This document shows, in pieces, positions 6,812 through 15,186 of a DNA stretch of 30,069 nt. The stretch covers positions 1 to 30,069 of the forward strand of contig SXWC01000021.1 of NCBI GenBank assembly GCA_005789975.1, in the 5' to 3' direction. Made by a program: the position numbers and the translations under genes. Numbering within the stretch: the first letter of the stretch is position 1; the number at the start of each line of letters is the position of its first letter. Source of the stretch: Planctomycetaceae bacterium. Its GTDB lineage: Bacteria > Planctomycetota > Planctomycetia > Pirellulales > UBA1268. The notes beneath the pieces were generated by a model that searched no databases, was not told the origin of the DNA, and was given only the letters and a program-made list of their open reading frames with translations.

Positions 6812-7321
6812 ATGCCGTCCACTCCCCCTTCCGTCGATGACGTGCTCGCCGCCCTGACGGCCCGCGTCGGCAGCCTCGAGACATCGGTCTCCCGCGGTCA
6901 GACGCGGGTGGTCGTGCCGGAATCGCTCGCATTCGACGCATTCGCGTGGCTCAAGGAGCAGGGCTTCGACCTGCTCGTCGACGTGACCTGCGTCGACTAC
7001 CTCGAGTACAAGGCCGCGAAGCACCGCTATGGCCTCGTCTACCTGCTGGCCTCGACGGCCACCAACCAGCGGCTCACGATCCGCGTGTTCCTCGACGATC
7101 CCGACCCGAGCACGAGGAGCGTCGTGCCGCTCTGGAAGGCCGCCAACTGGTTGGAACGGGAAGTCTGGGACCTGTTCGGCATCCGCTTCACCGGCCATCC
7201 CGACCTCCGTCGGCTCGTGATGCCCGAGGAGTTCACGGCTCATCCTCTCCGCAAGGATTACCCGCTTCAGGGTCGCGGCGAGCGGCACAACTTCCCCGTT
7301 CTCACCCGCGACCACAGCTGA
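6812..7321 (+). CDS. nuoC: NADH-quinone oxidoreductase subunit C (30 kDa)
   Basis: This 169-residue subunit of the peripheral arm has no cofactor. Its signature, EREVWDLFGIRFTGHPDLRR followed by MPEEFTAHPLRKDYPL, is complete. The N-terminal half has the normal FDLLVDVTCVDYLE strand region. NuoC is a separate gene here, not fused to NuoD as in E. coli. The gap to nuoB is 33 bases and contains two copies of CCCTAG (6780-6792), with no clear regulatory meaning. The next gene, nuoD, starts 8 bases after the stop. The protein packs against NuoD and NuoB to form the frame of the quinone-reducing module. Confidence 0.95.
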   Translation: MPSTPPSVDDVLAALTARVGSLETSVSRGQTRVVVPESLAFDAFAWLKEQGFDLLVDVTCVDYLEYKAAKHRYGLVYLLASTATNQRLTIRVFLDDPDPSTRSVVPLWKAANWLEREVWDLFGIRFTGHPDLRRLVMPEEFTAHPLRKDYPLQGRGERHNFPVLTRDHS

Positions 7322-7329
7322 GCACGCCC

Positions 7330-8562
7330 ATGTCCATCGCCACGGCTGACTTCGGCACCTCCGGCCCTGAGGCGGGCGCGCGCTCCGAGGACTACCTCTG
7401 GACGCTCAACTTCGGTCCGCAGCACCCCGCCACCCACACCACTCTCCGGATCGTCCTCAAGCTCGACGGCGAGCGGGTGGTCGATGCGATGCCGGAGATG
7501 GGCTATCTGCATTCCGGTTTCGAGAAACTCGGCGAGCACCTCACGTTCAACCAGTACGTGACGGTGACCGACCGGATGAACTACATCTCGCCGATGGCCA
7601 ACAACGTGGCCTGGCATCATGCGGTCGAGACGCTCCTGGGCATCGAGCTGACTCCGCGATGCGCGTACATCCGCACGATCATCGCCGAGCTTGCCAGGAT
7701 CAGTGATCACCTGCTGAGCAACGGCGCCGTCGGCCTCGACACGGGGGCGTTCACCTTCTTCCTCTACGCCTTCTACCAGCGAGAGGTGATCTACGACATC
7801 TTCGAAACACTCTGCGGGGCCCGGTTCACCAACTCCTACACCCGTGTCGGCGGCGTGTCGCAGGATTTCACGCCGCTGGTGATCGAGAAGATCCGCAGCT
7901 TCCTCAAGACGTTCCCCAAGACGCTCGAGGACATGGAGCGGCTCCTCACCCGCAACCGGATCTTCGTGGACCGCACGAAGGGCGTGGGCGTGCTCACCAA
8001 GGAGGAGGCGATCAACCGCGGCGCCACGGGGCCGGTCGCCCGCGGCAGCGGCGTGACCCGCGACCTCCGCAAGGACGAGCCCTACCTCGCCTACGGCGAC
8101 CTCGACTTCCAGATCTGCTGCGCCAGCGCGGGCGACTGCTACGCCCGGTATCTCATCAGGATGCAGGAGATGCGGGAGAGCCTGAAGATCGTGGCCCAGG
8201 CCCTCGAGAATCTTCCCGCCGGCCCCGTCAGCGTGGGCATCGACCAGCGGACGGCACTGCCCACCAAGCAGCAGGTCTATTCCACGATCGAGGGCACCAT
8301 CTCGCACTTCGAGCTCTCGATGAGCAATCGGGGCTTCGAGGTGCCGCACGAGGAGACGTACGCGGCCACCGAGGCTCCCAACGGCGAGCTCGGTTTCTAC
8401 ATCGTGGGCGACGGCAGCGAGACCGCCTACCGGGCCCGCTGCCGACCGCCATCGGTGCTCCACTTCGCCATGTTCCCGCACCTGATCCGTGGCCACACGC
8501 TTTCCGACGTCGTCGCCGTGCTCGGTAGTCTCAACATCATCGCCGCGGAGCTCGACCGATGA
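7330..8562 (+). CDS. nuoD: NADH-quinone oxidoreductase subunit D (49 kDa)
   Basis: This 410-residue subunit forms the quinone-binding cavity with NuoB. Family motifs are present: NFGPQHPATHTTLRIVLKLD with the quinone-site His, PEMGYLHSGFEKLGEH, TDRMNYISPMANN with the quinone-site Tyr, LLSNGAVGLDTGAFT, RVGGV, and GDLDFQICCASAGDCYARYLIR in the place of the family's ...GDCYDRYLVR... segment. The C-terminus (SVLHFAMFPHLIRGHTLSDV, ending in AELDR) is normal. The ATG at 7330 lies 8 bases after nuoC. Upstream open frame overlaps nuoC and is not used. It shares an evolutionary origin with [NiFe] hydrogenase large subunits, but the metal-binding cysteines are absent, as expected for complex I. Confidence 0.95.
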   Translation: MSIATADFGTSGPEAGARSEDYLWTLNFGPQHPATHTTLRIVLKLDGERVVDAMPEMGYLHSGFEKLGEHLTFNQYVTVTDRMNYISPMANNVAWHHAVETLLGIELTPRCAYIRTIIAELARISDHLLSNGAVGLDTGAFTFFLYAFYQREVIYDIFETLCGARFTNSYTRVGGVSQDFTPLVIEKIRSFLKTFPKTLEDMERLLTRNRIFVDRTKGVGVLTKEEAINRGATGPVARGSGVTRDLRKDEPYLAYGDLDFQICCASAGDCYARYLIRMQEMRESLKIVAQALENLPAGPVSVGIDQRTALPTKQQVYSTIEGTISHFELSMSNRGFEVPHEETYAATEAPNGELGFYIVGDGSETAYRARCRPPSVLHFAMFPHLIRGHTLSDVVAVLGSLNIIAAELDR

Positions 8563-9056
8563 TCGCTCCCACACGCGTTCTCACCGACGAGATGGTGGCC
8601 AAGATCGAGGCCCTCGTGCCCCGGTACCCCAACCGCCGCGCCCTCACGCTGCCGGCGCTCCACATCGTCAACGCCGAACTGCGGCACGTGCCGCTCCAGG
8701 CCGTCGCGGAGATCGCCGCGGTGCTCCGCCTGGCGCCGGCGGAGGTGCAGGACACGATGACCTTCTATCAGTTCTTCCATCAGGAGAAGCCGCACGGCAC
8801 GGTACGCGCGTTCGTCTGCCGGTCGGTCTCCTGCGCGCTGCGGGGTGGCGATCACCTGCTCGAGCACCTCTGTCATGCCAACGGCATCCCGCCCTACGGC
8901 ACGACCGCCGACGGGAGCCTGACGATCGAGCCGGCGGAATGCCTCGGGGCCTGCGACTTCGCCCCCTGCATCCTCGCCAACGACGACCTGCTCAAAAACA
9001 TGACCCCAGAGGCCGCCGAGGCCGAACTCAAGAAGCCCCGCGCGAGGGCCACCTGA
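8559..9056 (+). CDS. nuoE: NADH-quinone oxidoreductase subunit E (24 kDa)
   Basis: This 165-residue thioredoxin-fold subunit binds the off-path [2Fe-2S] cluster N1a. The four ligands are C87 and C92 (VCRSVSC, C-x4-C) and C128 and C132 (ECLGACDFAPC, C-x3-C). The first pair sits in CRSVSCALRGG where many relatives have C-T-G-T-x-C-x-L-R-G; the spacing is kept. The N-terminal helical bundle (residues 10-65) and DTMTFYQFFHQEKPHG match the family. The start overlaps the nuoD stop (ATGA), and the stop is one base before the nuoF ATG. NuoE pairs with NuoF in the NADH-oxidising tip. Confidence 0.95.
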   Translation: MIAPTRVLTDEMVAKIEALVPRYPNRRALTLPALHIVNAELRHVPLQAVAEIAAVLRLAPAEVQDTMTFYQFFHQEKPHGTVRAFVCRSVSCALRGGDHLLEHLCHANGIPPYGTTADGSLTIEPAECLGACDFAPCILANDDLLKNMTPEAAEAELKKPRARAT

Positions 9057-9057
9057 C

Positions 9058-10413
9058 ATGCAGCCTTTCCAACCAGTCCTGCTCGAGGCCGTCGGCGTGC
9101 CCGCCGGCAACACGCTGGCCAGCTACAAAAGCCGCGGCGGCTACGCCCCGCTCGAGAAGGTGCTCGCCGAGAAGCAGCCGGCCGAGGTGGTCGAGATGGT
9201 GAAGTCGTCGGGCCTTCGCGGCCGCGGCGGCGCCGGCGTCTCCACCGGGCTCACGGGGACGTTCCTGCCCAAGGATCACCCGGGGCCGATCTACCTCTGC
9301 ATCAATGCCGACGAGAGCGAGCCCGGGACGTTCAACAACCGGATCCTGATGGAGGATGACCCGCATCAGGTGATCGAGGGCATCATCCTCTCGGCCTTCG
9401 CCACGCGGGCCTCCACGGCCTACATCTATCTCCGCTACGAGTATCCGCAGAGCTGGCACCGGCTCCAGGCGGCGATCGACGAGGCGTATGCCGCCGGCTA
9501 CCTCGGCAGGAACATCCGCGGCACGGCCTTCTCGCTCGACATCTACCTGCATCGCGGCGCGGCCGCCTACATCTGCGGCGAGGAGACCGGTCTCATCGAG
9601 AGCCTCGAGGGCAAACGGGCCTGGCCGCGGATCAAGCCGCCGTTTCCGGCGATCGAGGGGCTGTTCCACAAGCCGACGGTGGTCAACAACATCGAGACGA
9701 TGGCCTGCGTGGCCCAGATCGCCCGTCGCGGCGTCGAGTGGTTCAAGTCGATCGGCGTGCCGGCCGACCCGGCGAATCCGCGGGATCCGGGATCCTACGG
9801 GCCGAAGCTCTACTGCCTGTCGGGCCACGTCGAGAAGCCGGGCTGTTACGAGGCCCCGCTGGGCATCACGGCCCGGGAGTTGATCGATCATTTCGGCGGC
9901 GGCGTCTGGAAGGGCCGCAAGGCCAAGGCGGTGATCCCCGGCGGCATCTCGATGGGCCTGATGACACAGAGCGAGCTCGACACGCCGCTCGACTTCGCCG
10001 GCCCGGGCAGGGTCGGCTGCCTCGGCCTCGGCACCGCGGCCGTGGTCGTGATCGACGACCAGACGAGCATCGTCGACTTCCTGCACAACTCCTGCCGGTT
10101 CTTCGCCCACGAGTCGTGCGGCCAGTGCACCCCCTGCCGCGAGGGCACGAGCTGGTCGCTGCGGATGCTCGAGCGGATCAAGGCCGGCAAGGGCCGCCTT
10201 CGGGATCTCGACCTCCTGCTCGAGATCGGCAACACGATGGGCATGATGCCCGGCAGCACGATCTGCGGCCTCGCCGACGGCGCCGCCTGGCCGATCAAGA
10301 ATGCGATCAAGAAGTTCCGCGGCGAGTTCGAGGACTACATCAAGCGGACGAATCCGTCCGGCTGGATGGTCACCGACCCCGTTCCCGCCCTCCAGATCGT
10401 CGGAGCCCACTGA
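9058..10413 (+). CDS. nuoF: NADH-quinone oxidoreductase subunit F (51 kDa, NADH/FMN)
   Basis: This 451-residue subunit binds NADH, FMN and [4Fe-4S] cluster N3. The nucleotide and flavin region is intact: SGLRGRGGAGVSTGLTGTFL, then INADESEPGTFNNRILMEDD, and AYICGEETGLIESLEGKRAW. Cluster N3 ligands are C354, C357 and C360 (ESCGQCTPCREG) and C403 (STICGLADGAAWP). The start lies one base after nuoE. The stop TGA overlaps the nuoG ATG by one base (TGATG), so NuoE, NuoF and NuoG are translationally coupled. The SLBB-like and C-terminal helical domains look complete, and the length is close to the family norm of about 430-450. Confidence 0.96.
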   Translation: MQPFQPVLLEAVGVPAGNTLASYKSRGGYAPLEKVLAEKQPAEVVEMVKSSGLRGRGGAGVSTGLTGTFLPKDHPGPIYLCINADESEPGTFNNRILMEDDPHQVIEGIILSAFATRASTAYIYLRYEYPQSWHRLQAAIDEAYAAGYLGRNIRGTAFSLDIYLHRGAAAYICGEETGLIESLEGKRAWPRIKPPFPAIEGLFHKPTVVNNIETMACVAQIARRGVEWFKSIGVPADPANPRDPGSYGPKLYCLSGHVEKPGCYEAPLGITARELIDHFGGGVWKGRKAKAVIPGGISMGLMTQSELDTPLDFAGPGRVGCLGLGTAAVVVIDDQTSIVDFLHNSCRFFAHESCGQCTPCREGTSWSLRMLERIKAGKGRLRDLDLLLEIGNTMGMMPGSTICGLADGAAWPIKNAIKKFRGEFEDYIKRTNPSGWMVTDPVPALQIVGAH

Positions 10414-12053
10414 TGCCGGTCGTGATCGTTGACGGACAAGAGATCGAGATCGGTGCCGACGAGCGGCTCAACTGCATCGAGGCGGCACGTCGTGCCGGCA
10501 AGGAGATTCCGCACTACTGCTGGCATCCCGGCCTCTCGGTCGTCGCCAGCTGCCGGATGTGCCTGATCGAGACCGGCCAGCGGGACGCCGCCACCGGCAA
10601 GATCTCGATGGTGCCGAAGCTCGTGCCCGGCTGCCAGACGCCCGTCAAGGACGGCACCGTGATCGTCACGGAAAGCCCGCTGGTCAAGGAGAGCCGGGCC
10701 CGGGTCGAAGAGGCGCTGCTCATCGACCATCCCATCGACTGCCCGATCTGAGACAAGGCCGGCGAGTGCCTCTTGCAGGACTACCACTTCGAGCACGGCC
10801 AGGCCGAACGGCGGGCAGACCTGCATGCGTTCACCAGCCGCAAGCGGGACGTGGGGCCCACCGTCACGCTGTTCGTGGACCGCTGCATCATGTGCACGCG
10901 GTGCGTGCGGTTCACCCGCGAGATCTCCGGCACATCGGAGTTGATGGTCACTTCCCGCGGTGCGAAGGAGGAGATCGACGTCTTTCCCGGCCATCCTCTC
11001 GACAACAAGCTCTCCGGCAACGTGGTCGATCTCTGTCCGGTGGGCGCGCTCGGCGACAAGGACTTCCTCTACCAGCAACGGGTCTGGTTTCTGAAGCGGG
11101 AGTCCAACGTCTGCGGCGGCTGCTCCGCCGGCTGCTCGATCTCCACCGAGCACAATCAGGATGCCGTCTACCGGCTCAAGCCCCGCGAGAACCCACACGT
11201 CAACAAGTGGTGGATCTGCGACGACGGCCGGTATGGCTGGCATCACCTCCACGACTCTTCCCGCATCCTCGAGGCGTCCCGGAGGCTCGCGGCCCCGGCC
11301 GACCGCGACCGCGGGTCGCTCACGCCCGCCGTCGAGACGATCGAATGGGCCGACGTGGTGACCAAGCTCCGCGACGACCTCAAGGCGGCCGGACGGCTGG
11401 CCGTGGCCGTCTCTCCGATGCTCACCGTCGAGGAGGCGTGGATGCTCTGCGCCGTCGCCCGCTCGATCGACCCGGAGGCCTGGCTCGCCCCGGGCTTCGT
11501 GCCCGTGACCGGCAGCGACGAATCGTTCCCGGGCGGTTTCACGATCCGCGCCGAGAAATGCCCCAACCGCCGCGGTGTCGAGGAGGTGCTCGCCCTCTAT
11601 GGAGCGGGCGGCCGCTCGTGGAATGATCTCGTGGCGCACGTGGCCGCCGGCCATGCGGATGCCGCCTGGATCACCGGCGGCTATCCGGGTCCGTGGATCG
11701 ACACGGCCACGGCCGAGTCGTTCGCCGGCCTGCGGCAACTCGCGGTGCAGGACCTCTTCGACTCGCCGTTGATGCGACTCGCCTCGTGGCGGCTGCCGGC
11801 CTCGGGTTTCGCCGAGCGGGCGGGCACCTGGGTCAACGTCGCCCATCGGGCGCAGAGTTTCGGCCAGGCCATCCGTCCCCCCGCGGGCGTCTGGCCGGAA
11901 GGCCGGTTGTTCTGGAACATGCTCGGCCGCCGGGGACTCTACGATCCCGTCTCCGTCCGGCAGCAGATCGCCGGCTCGTCGGCGGCGCTCGCCGCCCTCG
12001 CCGGCGAGATGCCCGCCACCGGCGTCGATCTCCGCATCCACCAACTCGCCTGA
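10413..12053 (+). CDS. nuoG: NADH-quinone oxidoreductase subunit G, with in-frame TGA at a cluster ligand codon
   Basis: This is the 75-kDa Fe-S subunit: 547 codons from the ATG at 10413, with one internal TGA at codon 113 (10749-10751). Ligands for N1b are C36, C47, C50 and C74. N5 should use H106, C110, residue 113 and C119 in H-x3-C-x2-[C]-x5-C, and codon 113 is the TGA. N4 uses C158, C161, C164 and C208. C234, C237, C241 and C269 (C-x2-C-x3-C-x27-C) match the extra cluster N7 of E. coli and Thermus. The frame is uninterrupted on both sides and shows normal family sequence (CPI, stop, DKAGECLLQDYHF), so no second gene start is plausible at this point. The protein is shorter than E. coli NuoG (about 900 residues) because the molybdopterin-like C-terminal part is reduced. 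The TGA may be an error, a new nonsense mutation, or recoding. Confidence 0.9.
10749..10751 (+). other. In-frame TGA replacing the conserved N5 cluster cysteine codon
   Basis: The reading frame of nuoG is GAC TGC CCG ATC TGA GAC AAG GCC GGC GAG TGC around this site. Family members have Cys (TGC/TGT) where TGA stands, one base away. Candidate meanings are a selenocysteine codon, readthrough, a nonsense mutation or a base-call error. Confidence 0.9.
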
Positions 12054-12076
12054 CCGCTCCCTCGAATCCCGCACGC

Positions 12077-13354
12077 ATGAACGCACTGCTCCCCTCCCTC
12101 CCCACGATCGTCGCCCTGGTGAAGATCGGCCTGCTCGTCGGCGGCCTGATGACGGCGGCGGCGTATCTCGTGCTCGTCGAGCGGTGGATGGCCGCCTGGG
12201 TGCAGGACCGCAAGGGACCCAACCGTGTCGGCATCCCGCTCACCAAGATCCGGCTCTTCGGGCTCGGCCAGCCGCTCGCCGACGGGCTGAAGATCATCCT
12301 CAAGGAAGACTTCACGCCGCGGCACGTCGACAAGGTGCTCTACACGGCCGCGCCGGTGGTGATCCTCGCCGCATCGCTCGCCATCTTCGCGGCGATCCCG
12401 TTCGGCAGTTCGCTCCCCGCGATCCCCGCCCTCGGCCTGACCGGCGAGGAACCGCTGCTCGTGGCCCCCGGCCTCGACGTCGGCGTGCTCTGGGTGTTCG
12501 CGCTCTCGAGCATCGCGGTCTACGGGGTGCTGCTCGGCGGCTGGGCGAGCAACAACAAGTATGGCTTCCTCGGCGGGCTGCGGAGCAGCGCCCAACTCGT
12601 CGCCTACGAGATCCCGCTCGGACTCGGCCTGCTGGGCGTCGTGCTCGCGGCCGGATCACTCAAGCTCGACACGATCATGGATGCCCAGGCCTCGACCGGC
12701 GTCTGGTATGCGTTTGCCCAGCCGCTCGGCTTCATCGTGTTTCTGGTGGCGAGCTTCGCGGAGGCGGCCCGGCTGCCCTTCGACCTGCCGGAGGCCGAGC
12801 AGGAACTCGTCGGGGGCTATCACACCGAATATTCGGGCATCAAGCTCCTGCTCTTCCTCGTGGCCGAGTTTCTCCACATGGTCACCGCGGCCTTCCTGAT
12901 CGTGATCATGTTCCTGGGTGGCTGGCACCTCTGGGGTCTGACGGGCGCGGGTCCGGTCGAGACCTGGCTGGTGGCGCTGATTCGTTTCGCGGTGCTCTCG
13001 GCGAAGATCCTGGGCGTGATCCTGTTCTTCATGCTGGTCCGCTGGAGCTGGCCGCGATTCCGCTTCGATCAACTCATGAATCTCGCCTGGAAGGTGATGC
13101 TTCCCCTGGGAATCGCCAACCTCGTGACCGTGGCGGCCGTCGAGGAGTTCCGGCCGCAGCTGGTCTCCGCACTCGGCGAGGGCTGGGGAAGGACGGCGGC
13201 GATCGCGATTCCCTGGGGGGTGTTTTTCATCGGCTGGATCGCCGCCGGCGTCTTCACGCCCTCGGGAACCGACAACACGCCGATCCGTACGCCCGGCCCG
13301 CTCGACGCCGAGCATGCGCTGGCCGCCTCACAACGCGAACTGGTGGAGGTCTGA
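12077..13354 (+). CDS. nuoH: NADH-quinone oxidoreductase subunit H
   Basis: This 425-residue membrane subunit, with about eight transmembrane helices, links the quinone cavity to the proton-pumping arm. Signatures are VERWMAAWVQDRKGPNRVG (about residues 34-52), LADGLKIILKEDFTP, and the acidic quinone-channel loop SFAEAARLPFDLPEAEQELV followed by GGYHTEYSGIK. The insert around residues 110-140 (ALGLTGEEPLLVAPGLDVGV) and the SGTDNTPIRTPGPLD tail are variable. The start at 12077 lies 23 bases after nuoG. The stop is one base before nuoI. Upstream open frame overlaps nuoG and was discarded. Confidence 0.95.
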   Translation: MNALLPSLPTIVALVKIGLLVGGLMTAAAYLVLVERWMAAWVQDRKGPNRVGIPLTKIRLFGLGQPLADGLKIILKEDFTPRHVDKVLYTAAPVVILAASLAIFAAIPFGSSLPAIPALGLTGEEPLLVAPGLDVGVLWVFALSSIAVYGVLLGGWASNNKYGFLGGLRSSAQLVAYEIPLGLGLLGVVLAAGSLKLDTIMDAQASTGVWYAFAQPLGFIVFLVASFAEAARLPFDLPEAEQELVGGYHTEYSGIKLLLFLVAEFLHMVTAAFLIVIMFLGGWHLWGLTGAGPVETWLVALIRFAVLSAKILGVILFFMLVRWSWPRFRFDQLMNLAWKVMLPLGIANLVTVAAVEEFRPQLVSALGEGWGRTAAIAIPWGVFFIGWIAAGVFTPSGTDNTPIRTPGPLDAEHALAASQRELVEV

Positions 13355-13355
13355 C

Positions 13356-13889
13356 ATGAAGCCCAACGATCCGGCAATCAACTGGCTCGAGGAGCGGCCG
13401 CTGGGCCTGACCGAACGGCTCTACCTGCCGCTCTTCGTCCAGGGCCTCGCAACCACCGCCCGGCATCTCGTGAGCCCCAAGGTCACGGTGAGCTATCCGG
13501 AGCAGCGGCCACAGGTGGGCAATCCGCTGATCTACCGCGGCGTCCACCGGCTCAACCGCGATCCTGAGGGCCGCGTGAAGTGCGTGGCCTGCTTCCTCTG
13601 TGCGACTGCCTGCCCGGCGCACTGCATCGACATCGTCGCCACCGAGAGCCCCTGGCCCGATCGAGAGAAGTATCCGGAGAGCTTTCAGATCGACGAGCTG
13701 CGGTGCATCTTCTGCGGGATGTGCGAAGAGGCCTGCCCCGTTGACGCGATCGAACTCACGAGCCTGCTCGACCTGACGGGCAAGAGCCGTGAGGAGATGA
13801 TCTTCGACAAGGAAAAGCTGCTGAGCGTCTACGACATGACGAAAGACGCCGAGCCGATGAAGTCGGCCGCGCTGGGGGGCACGCTGTGA
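13356..13889 (+). CDS. nuoI: NADH-quinone oxidoreductase subunit I (8Fe-8S ferredoxin type)
   Basis: This 177-residue subunit carries clusters N6a and N6b in the connecting arm. Both four-Cys motifs are complete: CVACFLCATACPAHCI and CIFCGMCEEACPVDAI, each C-x2-C-x2-C-x3-C-P. The N-terminal amphipathic helix region (GLTERLYLPLFVQGLATTAR) lies on the membrane. RHLVSPKVTVSYPEQRP and FQIDELRCIFCG are typical of the family. The start ATG at 13356 directly follows the nuoH stop. The stop overlaps the nuoJ GTG start (GTGA). Electrons pass from NuoG N4 through N6a and N6b to N2 in NuoB. Confidence 0.95.
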   Translation: MKPNDPAINWLEERPLGLTERLYLPLFVQGLATTARHLVSPKVTVSYPEQRPQVGNPLIYRGVHRLNRDPEGRVKCVACFLCATACPAHCIDIVATESPWPDREKYPESFQIDELRCIFCGMCEEACPVDAIELTSLLDLTGKSREEMIFDKEKLLSVYDMTKDAEPMKSAALGGTL

Positions 13890-14698
13890 TCGCCTCCGTC
13901 CTGTCGGCCATCTCCCCGGGCACGCTCCTGGCCGTCGCCGTGTCCGCCACGGCGGCGAGCCTCTGGCTGCTCCTGCCTCGCGGCCAGTCGGGCGCCGCGG
14001 AGCGGACGAGCCGCTGGCTCGGCATCCTGCTCGGCATCGCCGCGCTCGCCTGCTTCATCGCCACCGGCCACCGCCTCGGGGGATTGGGCGAGGAGGCGGT
14101 GTTTCTGCTCGTGTCGCTGGTGGCGATCGTCTCCGGCGCCGCCACGGTCGTGACCCGGTCCCCCGTCTACGCCGCGATCTGGTTTGCCATGGCGCTGGCG
14201 GGCGTGGCGGGAGTGCTGCTCGTGCTGGGCGGCCAGTTTCTGGGCGTGGCCACGATCGTGGTCTACGCCGGTGCGATCCTCGTGATGTTCCTGTTCGTGC
14301 TCATGCTCGCACAGCCCGCGGGGCTCGCCTCCTACGACCGCGTCTCCACCGAGCCGTTCCTCTCGGCGTTGGCAGGGGCCGTGCTGCTGGGAATCCTCTC
14401 GCTCTCGATCGGCCGGCTCTCGACCGAGCCGCCCGCCTGCTGCCTGATGCCCGCCGGCCGGGCCGCCCTGCTGGCAGACAGCGGCACCGACGTCGCCACC
14501 GCGGCCGACCCGGGCGTCGATCTGCTCGCCGACAACCATGTGGCCCGCCTCGGTGGAGAACTCTTCGGACGCCATCTGCTCGCGGTCGAAGTGGCCGGGG
14601 TGCTCCTGCTCGTGGCGCTGATCGGTTCGATCGCGATCGTTTCCCGCGCGGCCCCGGCCGATGGCACCGTCGCCCCAGCCAGGAGGGCCGCCCCATGA
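13886..14698 (+). CDS. nuoJ: NADH-quinone oxidoreductase subunit J
   Basis: This 270-residue membrane subunit has five hydrophobic helices. The central part is diagnostic: VTRSPVYAAIWFAMALAGVA (residues about 90-109), followed by LLVLGGQFLGVATIVVYAGA (the pi-bulge helix TM3) and ILVMFLFVLMLAQP. A polar stretch of about 60 residues lies between TM4 and TM5 (STEPPACCLMPAGRAALL to GELFGRH) and is longer than in E. coli. It starts with GTG at 13886, which overlaps the nuoI stop, and ends overlapping the nuoK ATG. An N-terminal helix of about 25 residues precedes the conserved core, making it longer than the usual 165-200. Confidence 0.92.
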   Translation: MIASVLSAISPGTLLAVAVSATAASLWLLLPRGQSGAAERTSRWLGILLGIAALACFIATGHRLGGLGEEAVFLLVSLVAIVSGAATVVTRSPVYAAIWFAMALAGVAGVLLVLGGQFLGVATIVVYAGAILVMFLFVLMLAQPAGLASYDRVSTEPFLSALAGAVLLGILSLSIGRLSTEPPACCLMPAGRAALLADSGTDVATAADPGVDLLADNHVARLGGELFGRHLLAVEVAGVLLLVALIGSIAIVSRAAPADGTVAPARRAAP

Positions 14699-15138
14699 AC
14701 CCCGCTCCCCTCGTCCTCGACGGCCTCGTCGTGGGTGCGATCCTGTTCGCGCTCGGCCTCGTCGGCATCCTCGCCCGCCGCAATCTGATCGTGATGTTTC
14801 TCTGCGCCGAACTGATGCTGCAGGGCATCTCGGTGAGTCTCGTCGCCTGGAGCCGCCATCACGGCGACTGGGGCGGGCACGTGCTCGTGATCTTCGTGCT
14901 CACGGTCGCAGCCTGCGAGGCGGCCGTGGCCCTCGTCTTCGTGCTGCAGGCCTTCGCCCGCACCGGCCGGCTCGACTCGGCCGCCTGGCAGTCGCTCCGC
15001 GAATCCAACCTGCCGCGAACGGTCGATCACGAGTTGCCGGCCGTCGACACGTTGCCGCTGAAGTTTCCAAAACTCACCCCGGCGGGCATCGAGCCGCCGG
15101 TTGACCACGACGCGCTCCTCGAGCGCGAGCACGTCTAG
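14695..15138 (+). CDS. nuoK: NADH-quinone oxidoreductase subunit K
   Basis: This is a 147-residue antiporter-like small subunit with three transmembrane helices. The conserved intramembrane glutamates needed for proton transfer are visible in FLCAELMLQGISVSLVAW and in LTVAACEAAVALVFVL. RRNLIVMFLCAELM is the family signature. The usual length is about 100 residues; this copy carries a roughly 45-residue polar tail (after ARTGRLDSAAW), rich in Pro, Glu and Asp, that probably faces the cytoplasm. The start overlaps nuoJ by ATGA, and nuoL follows after 48 bases. Confidence 0.93.
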   Translation: MNPAPLVLDGLVVGAILFALGLVGILARRNLIVMFLCAELMLQGISVSLVAWSRHHGDWGGHVLVIFVLTVAACEAAVALVFVLQAFARTGRLDSAAWQSLRESNLPRTVDHELPAVDTLPLKFPKLTPAGIEPPVDHDALLEREHV

Positions 15139-15186
15139 GCCCTTTCTCCGGACGGCCGGCCCACGGCACGTCCCGCACCACACCCC

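Noticed and set aside
10752..10810. A bacterial SECIS element directly after the nuoG TGA
   Set aside because: Only short, bulged stems can be drawn by eye, and the loop and spacing do not clearly match known elements. Not called as a feature, but a proper fold search is still needed.
10773..12053. Reading the part of nuoG after the TGA as a separate gene starting at TTG 10773
   Set aside because: The TTG is the family's Leu codon in C-L-L-Q-D, no ribosome site precedes it, and codons 114-120 between the TGA and the TTG still match NuoG. One gene with an internal TGA explains the data better.
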